Shown: positions 26,191 to 34,269 of the stretch, in pieces
Layout: each line of letters starts with the position of its first letter
Numbering within the stretch: the first letter of the stretch is position 1
Translations under genes and position numbers: made by a program
The notes under the pieces: generated by a model
What the model was told of the DNA's origin: nothing
What the model saw: only the letters and a program-made list of their open reading frames with translations
Databases searched by the model: none
Assembly (NCBI GenBank): GCA_021296255.1
Contig: JAGWAU010000034.1
Span: 1-34,269 of the forward strand
Source of the DNA: Alphaproteobacteria bacterium
GTDB taxonomy: Bacteria > Pseudomonadota > Alphaproteobacteria > UBA2966
DNA: 34,269 nt
Direction of reading: 5' to 3'

Positions 26191-27414
26191 ATGAAGCCAT
26201 TGGTTGATGCAGCGAATGAAGACATGACGGTCGAACGGACGTGGCTGGCGGCGCTCTGCCTCAGCCGCTTCTTCTTTAACCTGATCTACATGGCCTACGC
26301 GGCGGCCTTGCCCACGCTGACCCGCGAGTGGGCCATGACGGCAAGCGAGGCGGGCTTTGTTCAGACTTGTTTCTTCACCGGCTTCGCCGTCTCGTTGTTC
26401 TTTACGTCCTGGTTCTCCGATCGCATCGGAGCCAAGAGGGTCTTCCTAGTGTTTTGCTGGCTGTCGGCGCTGGCGTCGCTGGCATTTGCACTCTACGCGC
26501 GTTCCTACACCGAGGCGCTGTGGCTCTACGCGCTGGTCGGCGTTTCCCAGGGCGGCACCTACATTCCGGCGATCATGCTGGTGTCCCAGAAGTTGCCGAG
26601 CGAACGGCGCGGTGGGGGCGTCGGTTGGATCCTGGCGTCGATGTCGGCGGGCTATGTCGGCTCCATCAGCCTCTCGACCGGCTTTACGGCGACACGGGGC
26701 TACGAGGCCGCGTTTCTAGTGTGTGCGGCCGGCTCCGTGTTGGGCGCCCTGTTCGGCACCTCCGCGGCCAATCGATCGGTGAATGTGGTCTCCGACCACG
26801 TCGAGACTACGCGGGCCTGGACCTATCTGTTCCGCGATCGCCGCTCCTTCGTGCTGACGATTGGATATATCGGCCATTCCTGGGAGTTGTTCGGCGTCTG
26901 GGCGTGGGCCCCGGCATTCCTGATCGCTACCCTTGGCGAGCAGTTCTCGTTGGGAGCGGTAGGTCTCGGCATGACAATCGCAATCGTGCTCCACCTGTCT
27001 GGATTCTTCTCTTCGTTCTCCATGGGACGGGCATCCGACCGCTTCGGGCGCCGTATGGTGCTGTTCGTCATGGCGGCGCTCGGCACGGCCTGCTCGTTCG
27101 GCTTCGGCTGGAGCGGGGGCCTGCCGGCAACGCTGCTGCTCCTGTTCGCCGCCCTGTATGGCTTCGCGGCGATCGGGGATTCGGCGGTGCTCTCCACTGC
27201 CATGACCGAATCGGTACCACAGGACATGCTCGGCCGCGCTCTCGCGGTCCGGTCCATCCTGGGCATCGGCATCGGGGCGCTCGCGCCCTTTGCGTTCGGC
27301 AGCGTGCTCGACATGTTCGAGGCCGGTGCCGGCTGGGGTTGGGCGTTCGTTGTCCTGGGTCTGGGAGGTACGGCGGCGACCGTTTGTGCGGTCGTGCTTC
27401 CCGATGACGAATGA
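26191..27414 (+). CDS. Major facilitator superfamily transporter
   Basis: Twelve-helix secondary transporter of 407 residues. The start at 26191 follows TAGGAGAATT. An in-frame GTG at 26152 would add an Arg-rich stretch and is less likely. The cytoplasmic loop 2-3 motif appears as [10 protein letters not shown], and its repeat in the second half is [14 protein letters not shown]. The region [20 protein letters not shown] fits helix 4-5 of anion or organic-acid type carriers. The substrate cannot be assigned. Its stop is directly adjacent to the convergent lipB stop, with no space for a separate terminator. Confidence 0.88.
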   Translation: MKPLVDAANEDMTVERTWLAALCLSRFFFNLIYMAYAAALPTLTREWAMTASEAGFVQTCFFTGFAVSLFFTSWFSDRIGAKRVFLVFCWLSALASLAFALYARSYTEALWLYALVGVSQGGTYIPAIMLVSQKLPSERRGGGVGWILASMSAGYVGSISLSTGFTATRGYEAAFLVCAAGSVLGALFGTSAANRSVNVVSDHVETTRAWTYLFRDRRSFVLTIGYIGHSWELFGVWAWAPAFLIATLGEQFSLGAVGLGMTIAIVLHLSGFFSSFSMGRASDRFGRRMVLFVMAALGTACSFGFGWSGGLPATLLLLFAALYGFAAIGDSAVLSTAMTESVPQDMLGRALAVRSILGIGIGALAPFAFGSVLDMFEAGAGWGWAFVVLGLGGTAATVCAVVLPDDE

Positions 27415-28068
27415 TCAAGCGTCAACGATTGCTGCCTGCGGGCCGAATACCTCGCCAAATGCGTCCATCAATGCCAAATCCACCTCAGCGGTCGTCACGG
27501 GAATTCCCAGATCCACGAGGGACGTGACACCGTATTCGCCGATGCCGCAGGGTACGATACCCCGGTAGTGGTCCAAGTCAGGCTCTATGTTCAACGACAC
27601 GCCGTGATAGGTGATCCAATGGCGCACGCGGACGCCCACAGCGGCGATCTTGGCCTCGCGCCTGCCGCCCTGATCGATCCAGATGCCGACCCGTCCCTCG
27701 CGTCGTTCACCCACGACGTTGAACCGCTCAAGGGCGCGGATGAGCCATTCCTCGAGCAGGTTTACGTGGCGTCGCACGTCGCGTCCGCGCTCCCGTAGGT
27801 CGAGCATGACGTAAGCCACCCGCTGTCCTGGGCCGTGATAGGTGTACTTTCCGCCGCGCCCAGTGGCACGGACAGGCAAGAGCGATCCGTCGAGCAGGTC
27901 TTCGGGCCGCGCACCGGTACCCGCGGTGTATAGGGCCGGATGCTCAAGAAGCCACACGAGTTCCGCTGCCGAGTGTTCCTGAATCTCCGTAACCCGTGCC
28001 TCCATCGCGGCCACGGTTTCTTCGTAACCGACTGGCGTATCGCTGATCTGCCATTCGACTGCTTTCAT
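27415..28068 (-). CDS. lipB: Octanoyl-[ACP]:protein N-octanoyltransferase LipB
   Basis: Transfers octanoate from acyl carrier protein to lipoyl domains, the first step of lipoate synthesis. The 217 residues have [30 protein letters not shown], and the catalytic pair Lys140 ([10 protein letters not shown]) and Cys174 ([14 protein letters not shown]). [11 protein letters not shown] is also conserved. The start at 28068 is the first Met, with the divergent ABC operon upstream. Function is confidently assigned from the catalytic residues. Confidence 0.95.
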   Translation of the reverse strand: MKAVEWQISDTPVGYEETVAAMEARVTEIQEHSAAELVWLLEHPALYTAGTGARPEDLLDGSLLPVRATGRGGKYTYHGPGQRVAYVMLDLRERGRDVRRHVNLLEEWLIRALERFNVVGERREGRVGIWIDQGGRREAKIAAVGVRVRHWITYHGVSLNIEPDLDHYRGIVPCGIGEYGVTSLVDLGIPVTTAEVDLALMDAFGEVFGPQAAIVDA

Positions 28069-28233
28069 GGCAGAGTCGTAGCATAGGCCGTCACCGTAAC
28101 GGAGACTTCATGCGTTTTGCCTCCTGCCCACGGCCATGCAATGCGAAATTCCTCCGAATGATCGCCGTCGAGACTTGTGGAAGTTGCGTGCACCGAGACA
28201 CCGGCCTTAAGATTTCCCACGATAGCGTCTGGC

Positions 28234-28260
28234 TTGACCGTCCAGAGATGGTACGGTCAA
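28234..28260. promoter_or_regulatory. Perfect dyad with LysR-type T-N11-A spacing before the ABC operon
   Basis: TTGACCGT (28234-28241) and ACGGTCAA (28253-28260) are exact reverse complements separated by 11 bases, the T-N11-A arrangement of LysR-type regulator sites. It lies 50 bases upstream of the ABC ATPase gene in a 242-base gap. TTGACC could serve as a -35 box, but the matching -10 (TCAATC, 17 bases away) is weak, as in activator-dependent promoters. No regulator gene is in the window. The rest of the gap shows nothing else convincing. Confidence 0.55.
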
Positions 28261-28310
28261 TCGGCGGTGCTTGGTCTCTCCGAAATGCTTGAGTTATCGC
28301 AGGAGGTTGG

Positions 28311-29108
28311 ATGAGCCTTATCTCGATCAGCGGGCTCGAGAAGACGTTCCGTTCGCGCCAAGGGGCGAACTACACGGCCATCCGCGATTTCGACCTTGAG
28401 ATACACGAAGGTGAGTTCTTCTGTCTGCTCGGTCCGTCGGGCTGCGGCAAGACTACGGTGTTGAACATCATCGCGGGATTCGACCACCCAACCCGTGGGG
28501 ATGTCATGCTGGATGGACGTCCCATCACGGGTCCCGGGGAGGACCGCGGCGTTGTCTTTCAGGGTGATGATTCCCTGTTCACTTGGTGCAGCGCGCTGCA
28601 GAACGTCGAGTTCGGTCCCCGACTTCGAGGCATGCCGAAGGGCGAGCGGGAAACCCATGCCCGCAAATATATCGAACTCGTGGGTCTTGGCGGCCAGGAG
28701 GACAAATTCCCGGTCGAACTCTCCGGCGGCATGAAACAGCGGATCCAGATCGCGAGATGCCTGGCCAATGAGCCCAAGATGCTTCTGATGGACGAGCCCT
28801 TCGGCGCCCTCGATGCCCAGACCCGGACGATCATGCAGGAGCAGCTCGCGCGAATCTGGCATCAGAACGAGACGCCCGTGTTGTTCATCACCCATGACAT
28901 CGACGAGGCGGTGACGCTGGGATCGCGTATCGGCGTGATGACCGCAGGGCCGGAGTCGACGTTGAAGGGCATCGTGGAGGTGAATCTGGGCGATGAGCGC
29001 CGCCGTACCGACGATGATTTCATGCAGGTCTATCGCGAGGTTTATGACATGATCCGCGAGGAGGTGCTGCAATCGCTGAGTCGCGAAGACCAGGAGGAGG
29101 CCGCGTGA
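28311..29108 (+). CDS. ABC transporter ATP-binding protein, SsuB/TauB/NrtD family
   Basis: ATPase of a nitrate/sulfonate/taurine-class importer. The 265 residues hold Walker A GPSGCGKTT (41-49), Q-loop Gln84 in VVFQGDD, signature LSGGMKQR (138-144), Walker B MLLMDEPFGALD (157-168) with Glu162, and the H-loop ITHDIDEA (His195). GPGEDRGVVFQ is characteristic of this subfamily. GCAGGAGGTTGG precedes the ATG. It overlaps the permease start by four bases. Confidence 0.94.
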   Translation: MSLISISGLEKTFRSRQGANYTAIRDFDLEIHEGEFFCLLGPSGCGKTTVLNIIAGFDHPTRGDVMLDGRPITGPGEDRGVVFQGDDSLFTWCSALQNVEFGPRLRGMPKGERETHARKYIELVGLGGQEDKFPVELSGGMKQRIQIARCLANEPKMLLMDEPFGALDAQTRTIMQEQLARIWHQNETPVLFITHDIDEAVTLGSRIGVMTAGPESTLKGIVEVNLGDERRRTDDDFMQVYREVYDMIREEVLQSLSREDQEEAA

Positions 29109-29941
29109 GTCCAGCGCAGGTCTCGGCGACACGTCCCGCGCCTGACGGGGAGGGCGCGCGTGAAGCTGCTTGGACCACCCTCAAGAAGACTGCAAACCTC
29201 TACGGCATCTATGCCATCGGCTTCGTCAGCTTGTTTGTACTATGGCACCTCATCTCGGTGTATTTGCTTTCGTCGGTACTATTCCCACCACCGCTCCCTG
29301 TGCTGTCCAAGGCGGCCGAGTTGATCGCCAACGGTAAGCTATTCGAGCACGTCGGCTTCAGCATGATGCGGATCGCTGTCGGGTTCGTTCTCGGATCTTC
29401 GATGGGCATCGTCGTTGGGCTATTGATGGGGTCGTTCCTAACCGTCCGCCGTTTCATGGATCCCTACGTGGAGACCCTGCGCTTCATTCCGGCGGTGGCG
29501 ATGATCACTGTCGCCGTGATCTGGTTCGGTATCGGCGAGGCTTCGAAGTTCTTCATCATCACGTACGCCACGATATTCATCGTCATTCTGACGACGGCCG
29601 CGGGCGTGTCGAGTATCGCGCCCAACAAGACCCGCGCGGCACAATCGCTCGGCGCGACCCGGACGCAGATTTTTTTCCTGGTCACGCTGCCGGCTACCGT
29701 GCCGTTCATTCTCACGGGCATGCGCGTGGCCATGGCTAACGCCTTTACGACGATCGTTGCGGCGGAACTCGTGGCCGCTAATCACGGCATCGGCACGCTG
29801 CTATGGGAGTCTCGGCTTTACATGAAGATCCCCGAGATTTTCGTCGCCCTGCTGACGCTGGCGCTCCTTGGCTTCACCGTGGACCGCTGCTTCCGTTGGG
29901 CAATCTTCAAATTTGCCGGACGGTATTCGCCCGTCACGTAG
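29105..29941 (+). CDS. ABC transporter permease, SsuC/TauC family
   Basis: Membrane subunit with six predicted helices in 278 residues. The cytoplasmic coupling EAA-like motif is AAQSLGATRTQIFFLVTLPA, followed by TVPFILTGMRVAMANAFTTI. FPPPLPVLSKAAELIANGKL near the N-terminus is typical of the family. GTG 29105 overlaps the ATPase gene and follows GGAGGAGGCC. About 35 N-terminal residues precede the first helix. The 121-base gap before the binding-protein gene carries stem-loops. Confidence 0.93.
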   Translation: MSPAQVSATRPAPDGEGAREAAWTTLKKTANLYGIYAIGFVSLFVLWHLISVYLLSSVLFPPPLPVLSKAAELIANGKLFEHVGFSMMRIAVGFVLGSSMGIVVGLLMGSFLTVRRFMDPYVETLRFIPAVAMITVAVIWFGIGEASKFFIITYATIFIVILTTAAGVSSIAPNKTRAAQSLGATRTQIFFLVTLPATVPFILTGMRVAMANAFTTIVAAELVAANHGIGTLLWESRLYMKIPEIFVALLTLALLGFTVDRCFRWAIFKFAGRYSPVT

Positions 29942-29943
29942 GC

Positions 29944-29995
29944 GAACGACTCGAATTGCGTGGTGATTGGTCGTTCCGCCCTCCGAGGCGGTAAC
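29944..29995 (+). promoter_or_regulatory. Two mutually exclusive stem-loops between permease and binding-protein genes
   Basis: GAACGAC (29944-29950) can pair with GTCGTTC (29970-29976). GTTCCGCC (29973-29980) can pair with GGCGGTAAC (29987-29995) with a one-base bulge. The two share 29973-29976 and cannot form together. They may set expression of the downstream binding protein, or one may simply be an mRNA-stabilising stem. No known riboswitch consensus was recognised. Confidence 0.35.
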
Positions 29996-30062
29996 GCAAC
30001 CCGCGGGTGGCGTTTGGTGTAATGGGTTGTCTCTTGGGAATTTTCACTTGGGAGGACAAAAT

Positions 30063-31049
30063 ATGCGTAAGCTACTCACTGCTGCGGCCATGGCCGCCGT
30101 CGTTGCATTCAGCACGGTGTCGGCAAAGGCCGCTGAGTTCACGATGGTAACCGGGGTCGATCCCGGATTTTCGATCTTCTATGTGGGTCACCTCGGTGGT
30201 TTCACCAAGAATAACGGTCTCGATACGGAACTCAAGACCGGCCCCTCGGGCGGTGCGTCGGTGCCGTTGCTCATCGGTCACCAGTCGAACGCGTCCATGG
30301 CGGCAGCGCTTGCCGGCATCAACAACCATCTGGTCGACAACAACATCTGCGCCGTGGCGCAGATCGTCACCCTCGACCGATGGTACGGCATCGTGGCGTC
30401 GGACGAGATCAAGAAGATCGAAGATCTGAAGGGCCAGAAGATCGGCGTTACGATTGGCACCGGATCGGAAACCCTGTGGCAGGCTGTTCTCGACCACTAC
30501 AAGCTCGACTACGACGCGTACAACGAGGGCGTAGTAAACGTTGAACCGCCTGAAATGGCTGCTGCCATCGAGCGGGGCGACATCGTCGCTTTCGCGAACT
30601 GGGAGCCTTGGCTGTCGCGCGCGACGCTCGCCATTCCCGGAACCCACATCCTGGTCGACAACAAGCAGGTCGGCCTCTACGACGTCGTGTTCATCTACAT
30701 GAACCGCAAGTACATCGATGAGAACCGGGACAAGGCGCAGAAGTTCATGAAGTCGATGATCGACGCCAACAACCACATCGTAAACGATGCGGCGGACACC
30801 AAGAACATCGTCGGCGAATTCCTCAATCTGTCGCCCGACCTGATGAACCAGCTCTACCCCAAACTCACCTACAAGGTGGCGCTCGATCAGCAGTCGTTCG
30901 ACAAGACCAAGGAAGTCCTCCAGCAGATGCTGAACCAGGGACGGCTGGAGGACGTGGAAGTCTTCGACTTCAACAAATGGTTCTGTGCGGATTTGCTGAA
31001 GGAAGTCGATCCCGGCCGCGTGAAACTGCCGGCCGATATGAAAATGTAG
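30063..31049 (+). CDS. Periplasmic substrate-binding protein, SsuA/NMT1-like
   Basis: Solute receptor of the importer. ATG 30063 follows TTGGGAGGACAAAAT and gives 328 residues with a signal peptide (MRKLLTAAAMAAVVAFSTVS, cleavage near AKA-AEF). The mature protein has GVDPGFSIFYVGHLGGFTKN, GLDTELKTGPSGGASVPLLI, IEDLKGQKIGVTIGTGSETL and NWEPWLSRATLAI, which fit the NMT1/SsuA type-II binding fold. A longer frame from 29967 would swallow the leader stem-loops and is rejected. The ligand is unknown; the neighbours point to an amide or small organic acid. Confidence 0.9.
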   Translation: MRKLLTAAAMAAVVAFSTVSAKAAEFTMVTGVDPGFSIFYVGHLGGFTKNNGLDTELKTGPSGGASVPLLIGHQSNASMAAALAGINNHLVDNNICAVAQIVTLDRWYGIVASDEIKKIEDLKGQKIGVTIGTGSETLWQAVLDHYKLDYDAYNEGVVNVEPPEMAAAIERGDIVAFANWEPWLSRATLAIPGTHILVDNKQVGLYDVVFIYMNRKYIDENRDKAQKFMKSMIDANNHIVNDAADTKNIVGEFLNLSPDLMNQLYPKLTYKVALDQQSFDKTKEVLQQMLNQGRLEDVEVFDFNKWFCADLLKEVDPGRVKLPADMKM

Positions 31050-31068
31050 CTCGGCTTCGCTCACGTTC

Positions 31069-31110
31069 CACGCCTTCCCTGTGGCGTATCTGCGTCCCGC
31101 GGAAGGCGTG
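31069..31110 (+). repeat. 10-bp perfect stem-loop after the binding-protein gene
   Basis: CACGCCTTCC (31069-31078) and GGAAGGCGTG (31101-31110) are exact reverse complements around a 22-base loop that can pair further. No T-tract follows, so it is not a classic terminator. Stems at this place often protect binding-protein mRNA from 3' decay and lower expression of the next gene. That role is inferred. Confidence 0.5.
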
Positions 31111-31163
31111 TGCGCGAGGTCGGGGAAGCGGTGACGTCCGAGGTTGCCGTCCGCCTCTGGGAG

Positions 31164-31178
31164 AGACACGCCGTGTCT
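31164..31178. promoter_or_regulatory. 15-base dyad upstream of the aldolase gene
   Basis: AGACACG (31164-31170) and CGTGTCT (31172-31178) are perfect arms around one base. It lies 31 bases before the aldolase start, near the ribosome binding site. It could be an operator or a small mRNA hairpin; nothing else supports either. Confidence 0.35.
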
Positions 31179-31209
31179 TCGTGCGGACCTTGAGAAGGAG
31201 TTCCGCGGG

Positions 31210-31914
31210 ATGAGCCGATGCGTCAAGGAGAAGCTTGCCGCGAATGAGCCGGTGTGGTTCGTAAATCCAAACCACGTGGCGCCAAGTCTGGTCGAAACGA
31301 TCGGGAGCCTCGGGTTCGATGGCATGTTCATCGACTGCGAGCGCGGCTCGCCGTCCTTTCGCGACGTGGAGGAGTTGGCACGGGCGGCGCGGGCGAGCGG
31401 CACCGCCTCCATCGTACGGCCCGACACTAATCTGCGCTGGTTGTTGACCCGTTATCTCGACCGAGGCGTCGACGGGATCATCGTGCCCTTCGTGCATACG
31501 GCGCAGGAGGCGCAACACGTCGTCGATACGGTTCGCTACGCCCGGCCCACGGATCACGAGGAAAAAGTGGTGATCGTGATTATCGAGTCGCGCGCGGGGC
31601 TGAAAAATCTGCCCGACATGCTCAAGAACGACCGCATCGATGTCTTCTTCATCGGCGGCGGAGATCTCGCCCAGGACATGGGGTACGACCTTCACATGCT
31701 TGAGGAAGGCGACGAGAGACCCCATGACGTGCAGGAAGCCATCGACGGCGCTATCGATGCCATCCTCGGCGCAAGTCGGACGGCGGGATTGCTGGTCAAC
31801 CGGGAAAACGTCGGTGCTTACGTCGACCGGGGCGTGCGTTTCTTTTACGAGATGGCGAACAATCTGCTGGCGACCGGGGCCCGGGACTTCCTGGACCGCG
31901 CCCGCCGGTCGTGA
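31210..31914 (+). CDS. HpcH/HpaI-family aldolase
   Basis: Class II, metal-dependent aldolase or lyase of the HpcH/HpaI superfamily, 234 residues from ATG 31210 (AAGGAG upstream). GSLGFDGMFIDCERGSPSF, IVRPDTNLRW, GVDGIIVPFVHTAQEA, VIIESRAGLKNL (probable metal-ligand Glu127) and FIGGGDLAQDMG (probable metal-ligand Asp152) are present. The catalytic His of HpaI falls at Arg45 here (DCERG instead of D-E-H-G), which suggests altered chemistry or substrate. An upstream frame from 31144 is rejected because it crosses the dyad and ribosome binding site. It lies between the importer and an alpha/beta hydrolase. Confidence 0.87.
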   Translation: MSRCVKEKLAANEPVWFVNPNHVAPSLVETIGSLGFDGMFIDCERGSPSFRDVEELARAARASGTASIVRPDTNLRWLLTRYLDRGVDGIIVPFVHTAQEAQHVVDTVRYARPTDHEEKVVIVIIESRAGLKNLPDMLKNDRIDVFFIGGGDLAQDMGYDLHMLEEGDERPHDVQEAIDGAIDAILGASRTAGLLVNRENVGAYVDRGVRFFYEMANNLLATGARDFLDRARRS

Positions 31915-31939
31915 CCGACGGAACGGGAGGGTCCGGGAC

Positions 31940-32794
31940 ATGCCCCGTATGACCACTGGCGACGGAGTGAAGATCTACTACGAAGAGGTGGGTTCAGGCG
32001 TTCCGATCATCTTTTCTCACGAATTTGGGGACAATTATGAGACGTGGGGGCCGCAGCTTGACTACTTCGGGCGGCGATACCGTTGTGTCACCTACGCGGC
32101 CCGCGGATTTCCTCCCTCGGACATTCCGGAAGAGATGGAAAAGTACACGCAAGCCCGGGTTTCTGCCGATATCGGAGAGCTGATGGATCATCTCGGCGTC
32201 GATCAAGCCCATCTCGTCGGCGTATCCATGGGATCCTACGCCGTGCTCAATTTCGCGCTCGTCAATCCAGGTCGGGTGCGCTCGCTGGTGGTGGGATCGG
32301 GCGGCCATGGCTCGGATCTGGAGAACAGGGCCGCGGTGCTTGAGGGAATCGAGGCGCGCGCCGCGACATTCGACGAGGACGGAGCCGAGAAGACGGCGAT
32401 GAACCTTGCCGAAGATACGGTGCGCTTGCCCTTCAAGATTAAGGACCCCCGTGGGTGGGAGACCTTCCGGGCCCGCCTTGCCAAACATTCCGCCGAGGGA
32501 TGCGCCCGCACCCTTCGCGGGGTGTTCGCCGACAGGCCGTCGGTCTACTTGCAGAAGGACGCGTTCGAAGCATTCGACGTACCGGCGCTGCTGATGTTCG
32601 GCGACGTCGACACGCCAGCCATCCAACCGACCTTGTTCATGCACCGGCACATGCCGCGGGCCGGACTTCTCGTGTTTCCCTGGTCAGGCCACAACCTCAA
32701 TATCGAGGAACCCGAGGCCTTCAATCGGGCGCTCAAGGATTTTTTCCATGCGGTGGAGCATGACCGTTGGGGATACGACCGATCATCGACGTGA
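31940..32794 (+). CDS. Alpha/beta hydrolase
   Basis: Serine hydrolase of 284 residues from ATG 31940, after GGGAGGGTCCGGGAC. The oxyanion-hole segment IIFSHEFGDNYETW, nucleophile elbow GVSMGS (Ser96), acid in FGDVDTP (Asp224 probable) and base in SGHNLNIEEPEAF (His251) are in canonical order. The substrate is unknown; esters, C-C bonds or lactones are possible. The HE rather than HG oxyanion motif is a variant worth noting. It is coupled to the aldolase (25-base gap). Confidence 0.88.
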   Translation: MPRMTTGDGVKIYYEEVGSGVPIIFSHEFGDNYETWGPQLDYFGRRYRCVTYAARGFPPSDIPEEMEKYTQARVSADIGELMDHLGVDQAHLVGVSMGSYAVLNFALVNPGRVRSLVVGSGGHGSDLENRAAVLEGIEARAATFDEDGAEKTAMNLAEDTVRLPFKIKDPRGWETFRARLAKHSAEGCARTLRGVFADRPSVYLQKDAFEAFDVPALLMFGDVDTPAIQPTLFMHRHMPRAGLLVFPWSGHNLNIEEPEAFNRALKDFFHAVEHDRWGYDRSST

Positions 32795-32831
32795 CGGACG
32801 GGTAGCGTAATCGAGGGGTGGAGAAACGGGG

Positions 32832-34121
32832 ATGACAGACTTGCATACGTTGACGGCGGCCGACGCGGCGCGGCGCATCGAAGCGGGAAACCTTCGCTCG
32901 GAAGTTCTGACGGATGCGGTTCTGGAGCAGATCGAGGCGCGCGAACCGAAGATCGAGGCCTACGTGTACGTGGACCGGGATACATCCATGGACGAAGCCC
33001 GCATTCGGGACCGCGAGCCAGCGCGGGGCCCCCTCCACGGCGTGCCTGTGGCGGTCAAGGACGTCTTCGACACCTTTGACATGCCGACGGCCTACGGCTC
33101 GCCCATTTACCGTAATCACCAGCCGCCGCAGGACTCCGCCGTCGTCGCCATGATCCGCGAGAAGGGAGGGGTCATCCTCGGCAAGACGGTCACGCCCGAA
33201 TTCGCCACCCAGCATCCGCCCAAGACCCGCAACCCCCACGACCTGTCACGCTCGCCCGGCGGCTCTTCGGCGGGGTCCGCGGCAGCCGTCGCCGCCGATA
33301 TGTCGCCGACCGCCGTCGGCTCGCAAACCACGGGTTCGATCATCCGGCCGGCCGCCTATTGCGGGGTCGTCGGCTACAAACCGTCGTTTCACGCCATCAA
33401 CGTGGGTGGCATGAAGCCGCTGGCACCCTCGATGGACACGGTCGGCATTCTGTCCAGGACGGTCGAGGATGCGATGTTGCTCGCCGCGACGCTGTGGGAT
33501 ACCGGGCCTGTCGATCTCGATGATGCCGTAAGAACGGCGCCGCGCATCGCGTTCTGCCGGACACCTCAATGGGACAAAGCGGAAGACTACATGCAGGCCG
33601 TGATCGAGGAGGCGGTTTCACGTCTGTCCCACGCGGGGGCGACCGTTGAAGAGGTCTCCTTGCCGCCGGAATTCGACGCCCTCGAGGATGCAGTGGACAC
33701 GTTGGTCGGATTCGAGATGTGGCGGACGCTGACCTTTGAGCGCGGGACCTATCCCGGCTTGCTGAGCCCTCGCCTCAAGGAGTTGCTGGCCATGGGGGAG
33801 GCGCGAACGGGCGAAGATTATCGGGCCGCGCTGGCGCTCGCGGTCATCTGCCGCGCGCAGTTTGCGGAGATGATGCGCGGCCATGACGTGATCATGACGC
33901 TGCCGGCAACCGGCGAGGCGCCGCTCCGGGAGGAGAGCACAGGCGATCCGACCTTCTGCAAGATCTGGACGGTGATGTACGGCGCGTCGGTAACCGTTCC
34001 CGCGGCGCATGGACCCAACGGATTACCCTTGGGGATTCAGGTCGCCGCTCCTTATGCCAATGACGACAAGGCATTGGTCGCGGCCGAATGGATACGCCGG
34101 ACGCTGGGGGTGGGGCGCTGA
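32832..34121 (+). CDS. Amidase-signature family amidase
   Basis: Amide hydrolase of the Ser-cisSer-Lys family, 429 residues. Lys76 is in GVPVAVKDVFD, the cis-Ser is Ser145 or Ser146 in SPGGSSAGSAAAVAA, and the nucleophile Ser169 is in SQTTGSIIRPAAYCGVVGYK. GATA-type flanking motifs ARGPLHGVPVAVKD and GLPLGIQVAAPYANDDKAL are also present. GatA is not indicated, since no gatB or gatC is nearby and the C-terminus is short. It completes the cluster with importer, aldolase and hydrolase, so a free amide or ureide substrate is likely. GGAGAAACGGGG precedes the ATG. Confidence 0.92.
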   Translation: MTDLHTLTAADAARRIEAGNLRSEVLTDAVLEQIEAREPKIEAYVYVDRDTSMDEARIRDREPARGPLHGVPVAVKDVFDTFDMPTAYGSPIYRNHQPPQDSAVVAMIREKGGVILGKTVTPEFATQHPPKTRNPHDLSRSPGGSSAGSAAAVAADMSPTAVGSQTTGSIIRPAAYCGVVGYKPSFHAINVGGMKPLAPSMDTVGILSRTVEDAMLLAATLWDTGPVDLDDAVRTAPRIAFCRTPQWDKAEDYMQAVIEEAVSRLSHAGATVEEVSLPPEFDALEDAVDTLVGFEMWRTLTFERGTYPGLLSPRLKELLAMGEARTGEDYRAALALAVICRAQFAEMMRGHDVIMTLPATGEAPLREESTGDPTFCKIWTVMYGASVTVPAAHGPNGLPLGIQVAAPYANDDKALVAAEWIRRTLGVGR

Positions 34122-34257
34122 GGCGTGAAGACTTCAACCTAACAGGGCCGGGTACACCATGCTATGTAGTCGTGGAATTCCGGGAGCACTTGTTCTCAGT
34201 CGTTGACTGGCGCGGGGTCATTGCGCAGAGTGGTGTTGAGGGAGGGCACGGGGCGAG

Positions 34258-34263
34258 AGGAGG
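34258..34263 (+). promoter_or_regulatory. Strong ribosome binding site at the window edge
   Basis: AGGAGG at 34258-34263 is a perfect Shine-Dalgarno sequence six bases from the end. A further gene of the cluster probably begins just outside the window. The rest of the 148 bases after the amidase shows a TTGACT at 34203-34208 without a matching -10 box, and nothing else firm. Confidence 0.4.
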
Positions 34264-34269
34264 TAGACA

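Noticed and set aside
28110..28292. 60-residue Cys-rich reading frame before the ABC operon
   Set aside because: It has no recognisable domain or clear ribosome binding site and overlaps the LysR-type dyad. It is probably chance in a regulatory gap.
29967..30062. N-terminal extension of the binding protein
   Set aside because: It would precede a clear signal peptide and cover the leader stem-loops and ribosome binding site.
31640..31939. Long N-terminal extension of the alpha/beta hydrolase
   Set aside because: It overlaps the aldolase in another frame and has shadow-like composition. A good ribosome binding site supports the start at 31940.

Overview
The window is a GC-rich segment of an alphaproteobacterial chromosome, most likely Rhodospirillales-like. 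This placement rests on gene order and protein families and was not tested by a search. The first 14 kb is the S10-spc-alpha ribosomal block in alphaproteobacterial order: tuf end, rpsJ to rplO, secY, adk, rpsM, rpsK, rpoA, rplQ, with no rpmJ between secY and rpsM. It is followed by a chain typical of this group: Do-type protease, RarA, fluoride channel CrcB, RluC/D-type pseudouridine synthase, HAD phosphatase and the F1-ATPase assembly chaperone ATP12.

Region 1 (1-14132) is the translation block. Genes are nearly contiguous, with several ATGA or TGATG overlaps. A strong sigma70-type promoter (11547-11575) and a hairpin separate adk from rpsM, and a rho-independent terminator follows rplQ. 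L3, L15 and L17 carry long acidic or charged C-terminal tails. Region 2 (14178-20668) is the housekeeping chain. Region 3 (20776-25061) is an operon for a biotin-dependent, Na+-translocating acyl-CoA decarboxylase: carboxyltransferase alpha, OadG-like delta, biotin carrier gamma and membrane beta. It continues into acylphosphatase and a RidA-family protein. Region 4 (25108-28068) holds a VOC protein and CreA on the minus strand, an MFS transporter on the plus strand, and LipB on the minus strand. Region 5 (28234-34121) has a perfect LysR-type dyad, then an SsuBCA/TauBCA-class ABC importer, an HpcH/HpaI-type aldolase, an alpha/beta hydrolase and an amidase. It looks like an uptake and breakdown cluster for an amide-containing or carboxylate substrate.

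The most striking observation is a group of one-base coding lesions between about 10.3 and 17.0 kb. secY, normally essential, has an in-frame TAG at a conserved Lys. adk has no ATG, GTG or TTG upstream of its P-loop and appears to start at CTG overlapping the secY stop. rarA has a TAA at a conserved Tyr, 43 residues before its natural end. The following RNase H-fold gene has a TAA at codon 45. In each case the frame is intact on both sides and one substitution restores the expected gene. TAG is the commonest stop in the ribosomal block, so codon reassignment is not the explanation. Local consensus or assembly error is the leading explanation. Real lesions, readthrough or a split SecY are less likely but testable.
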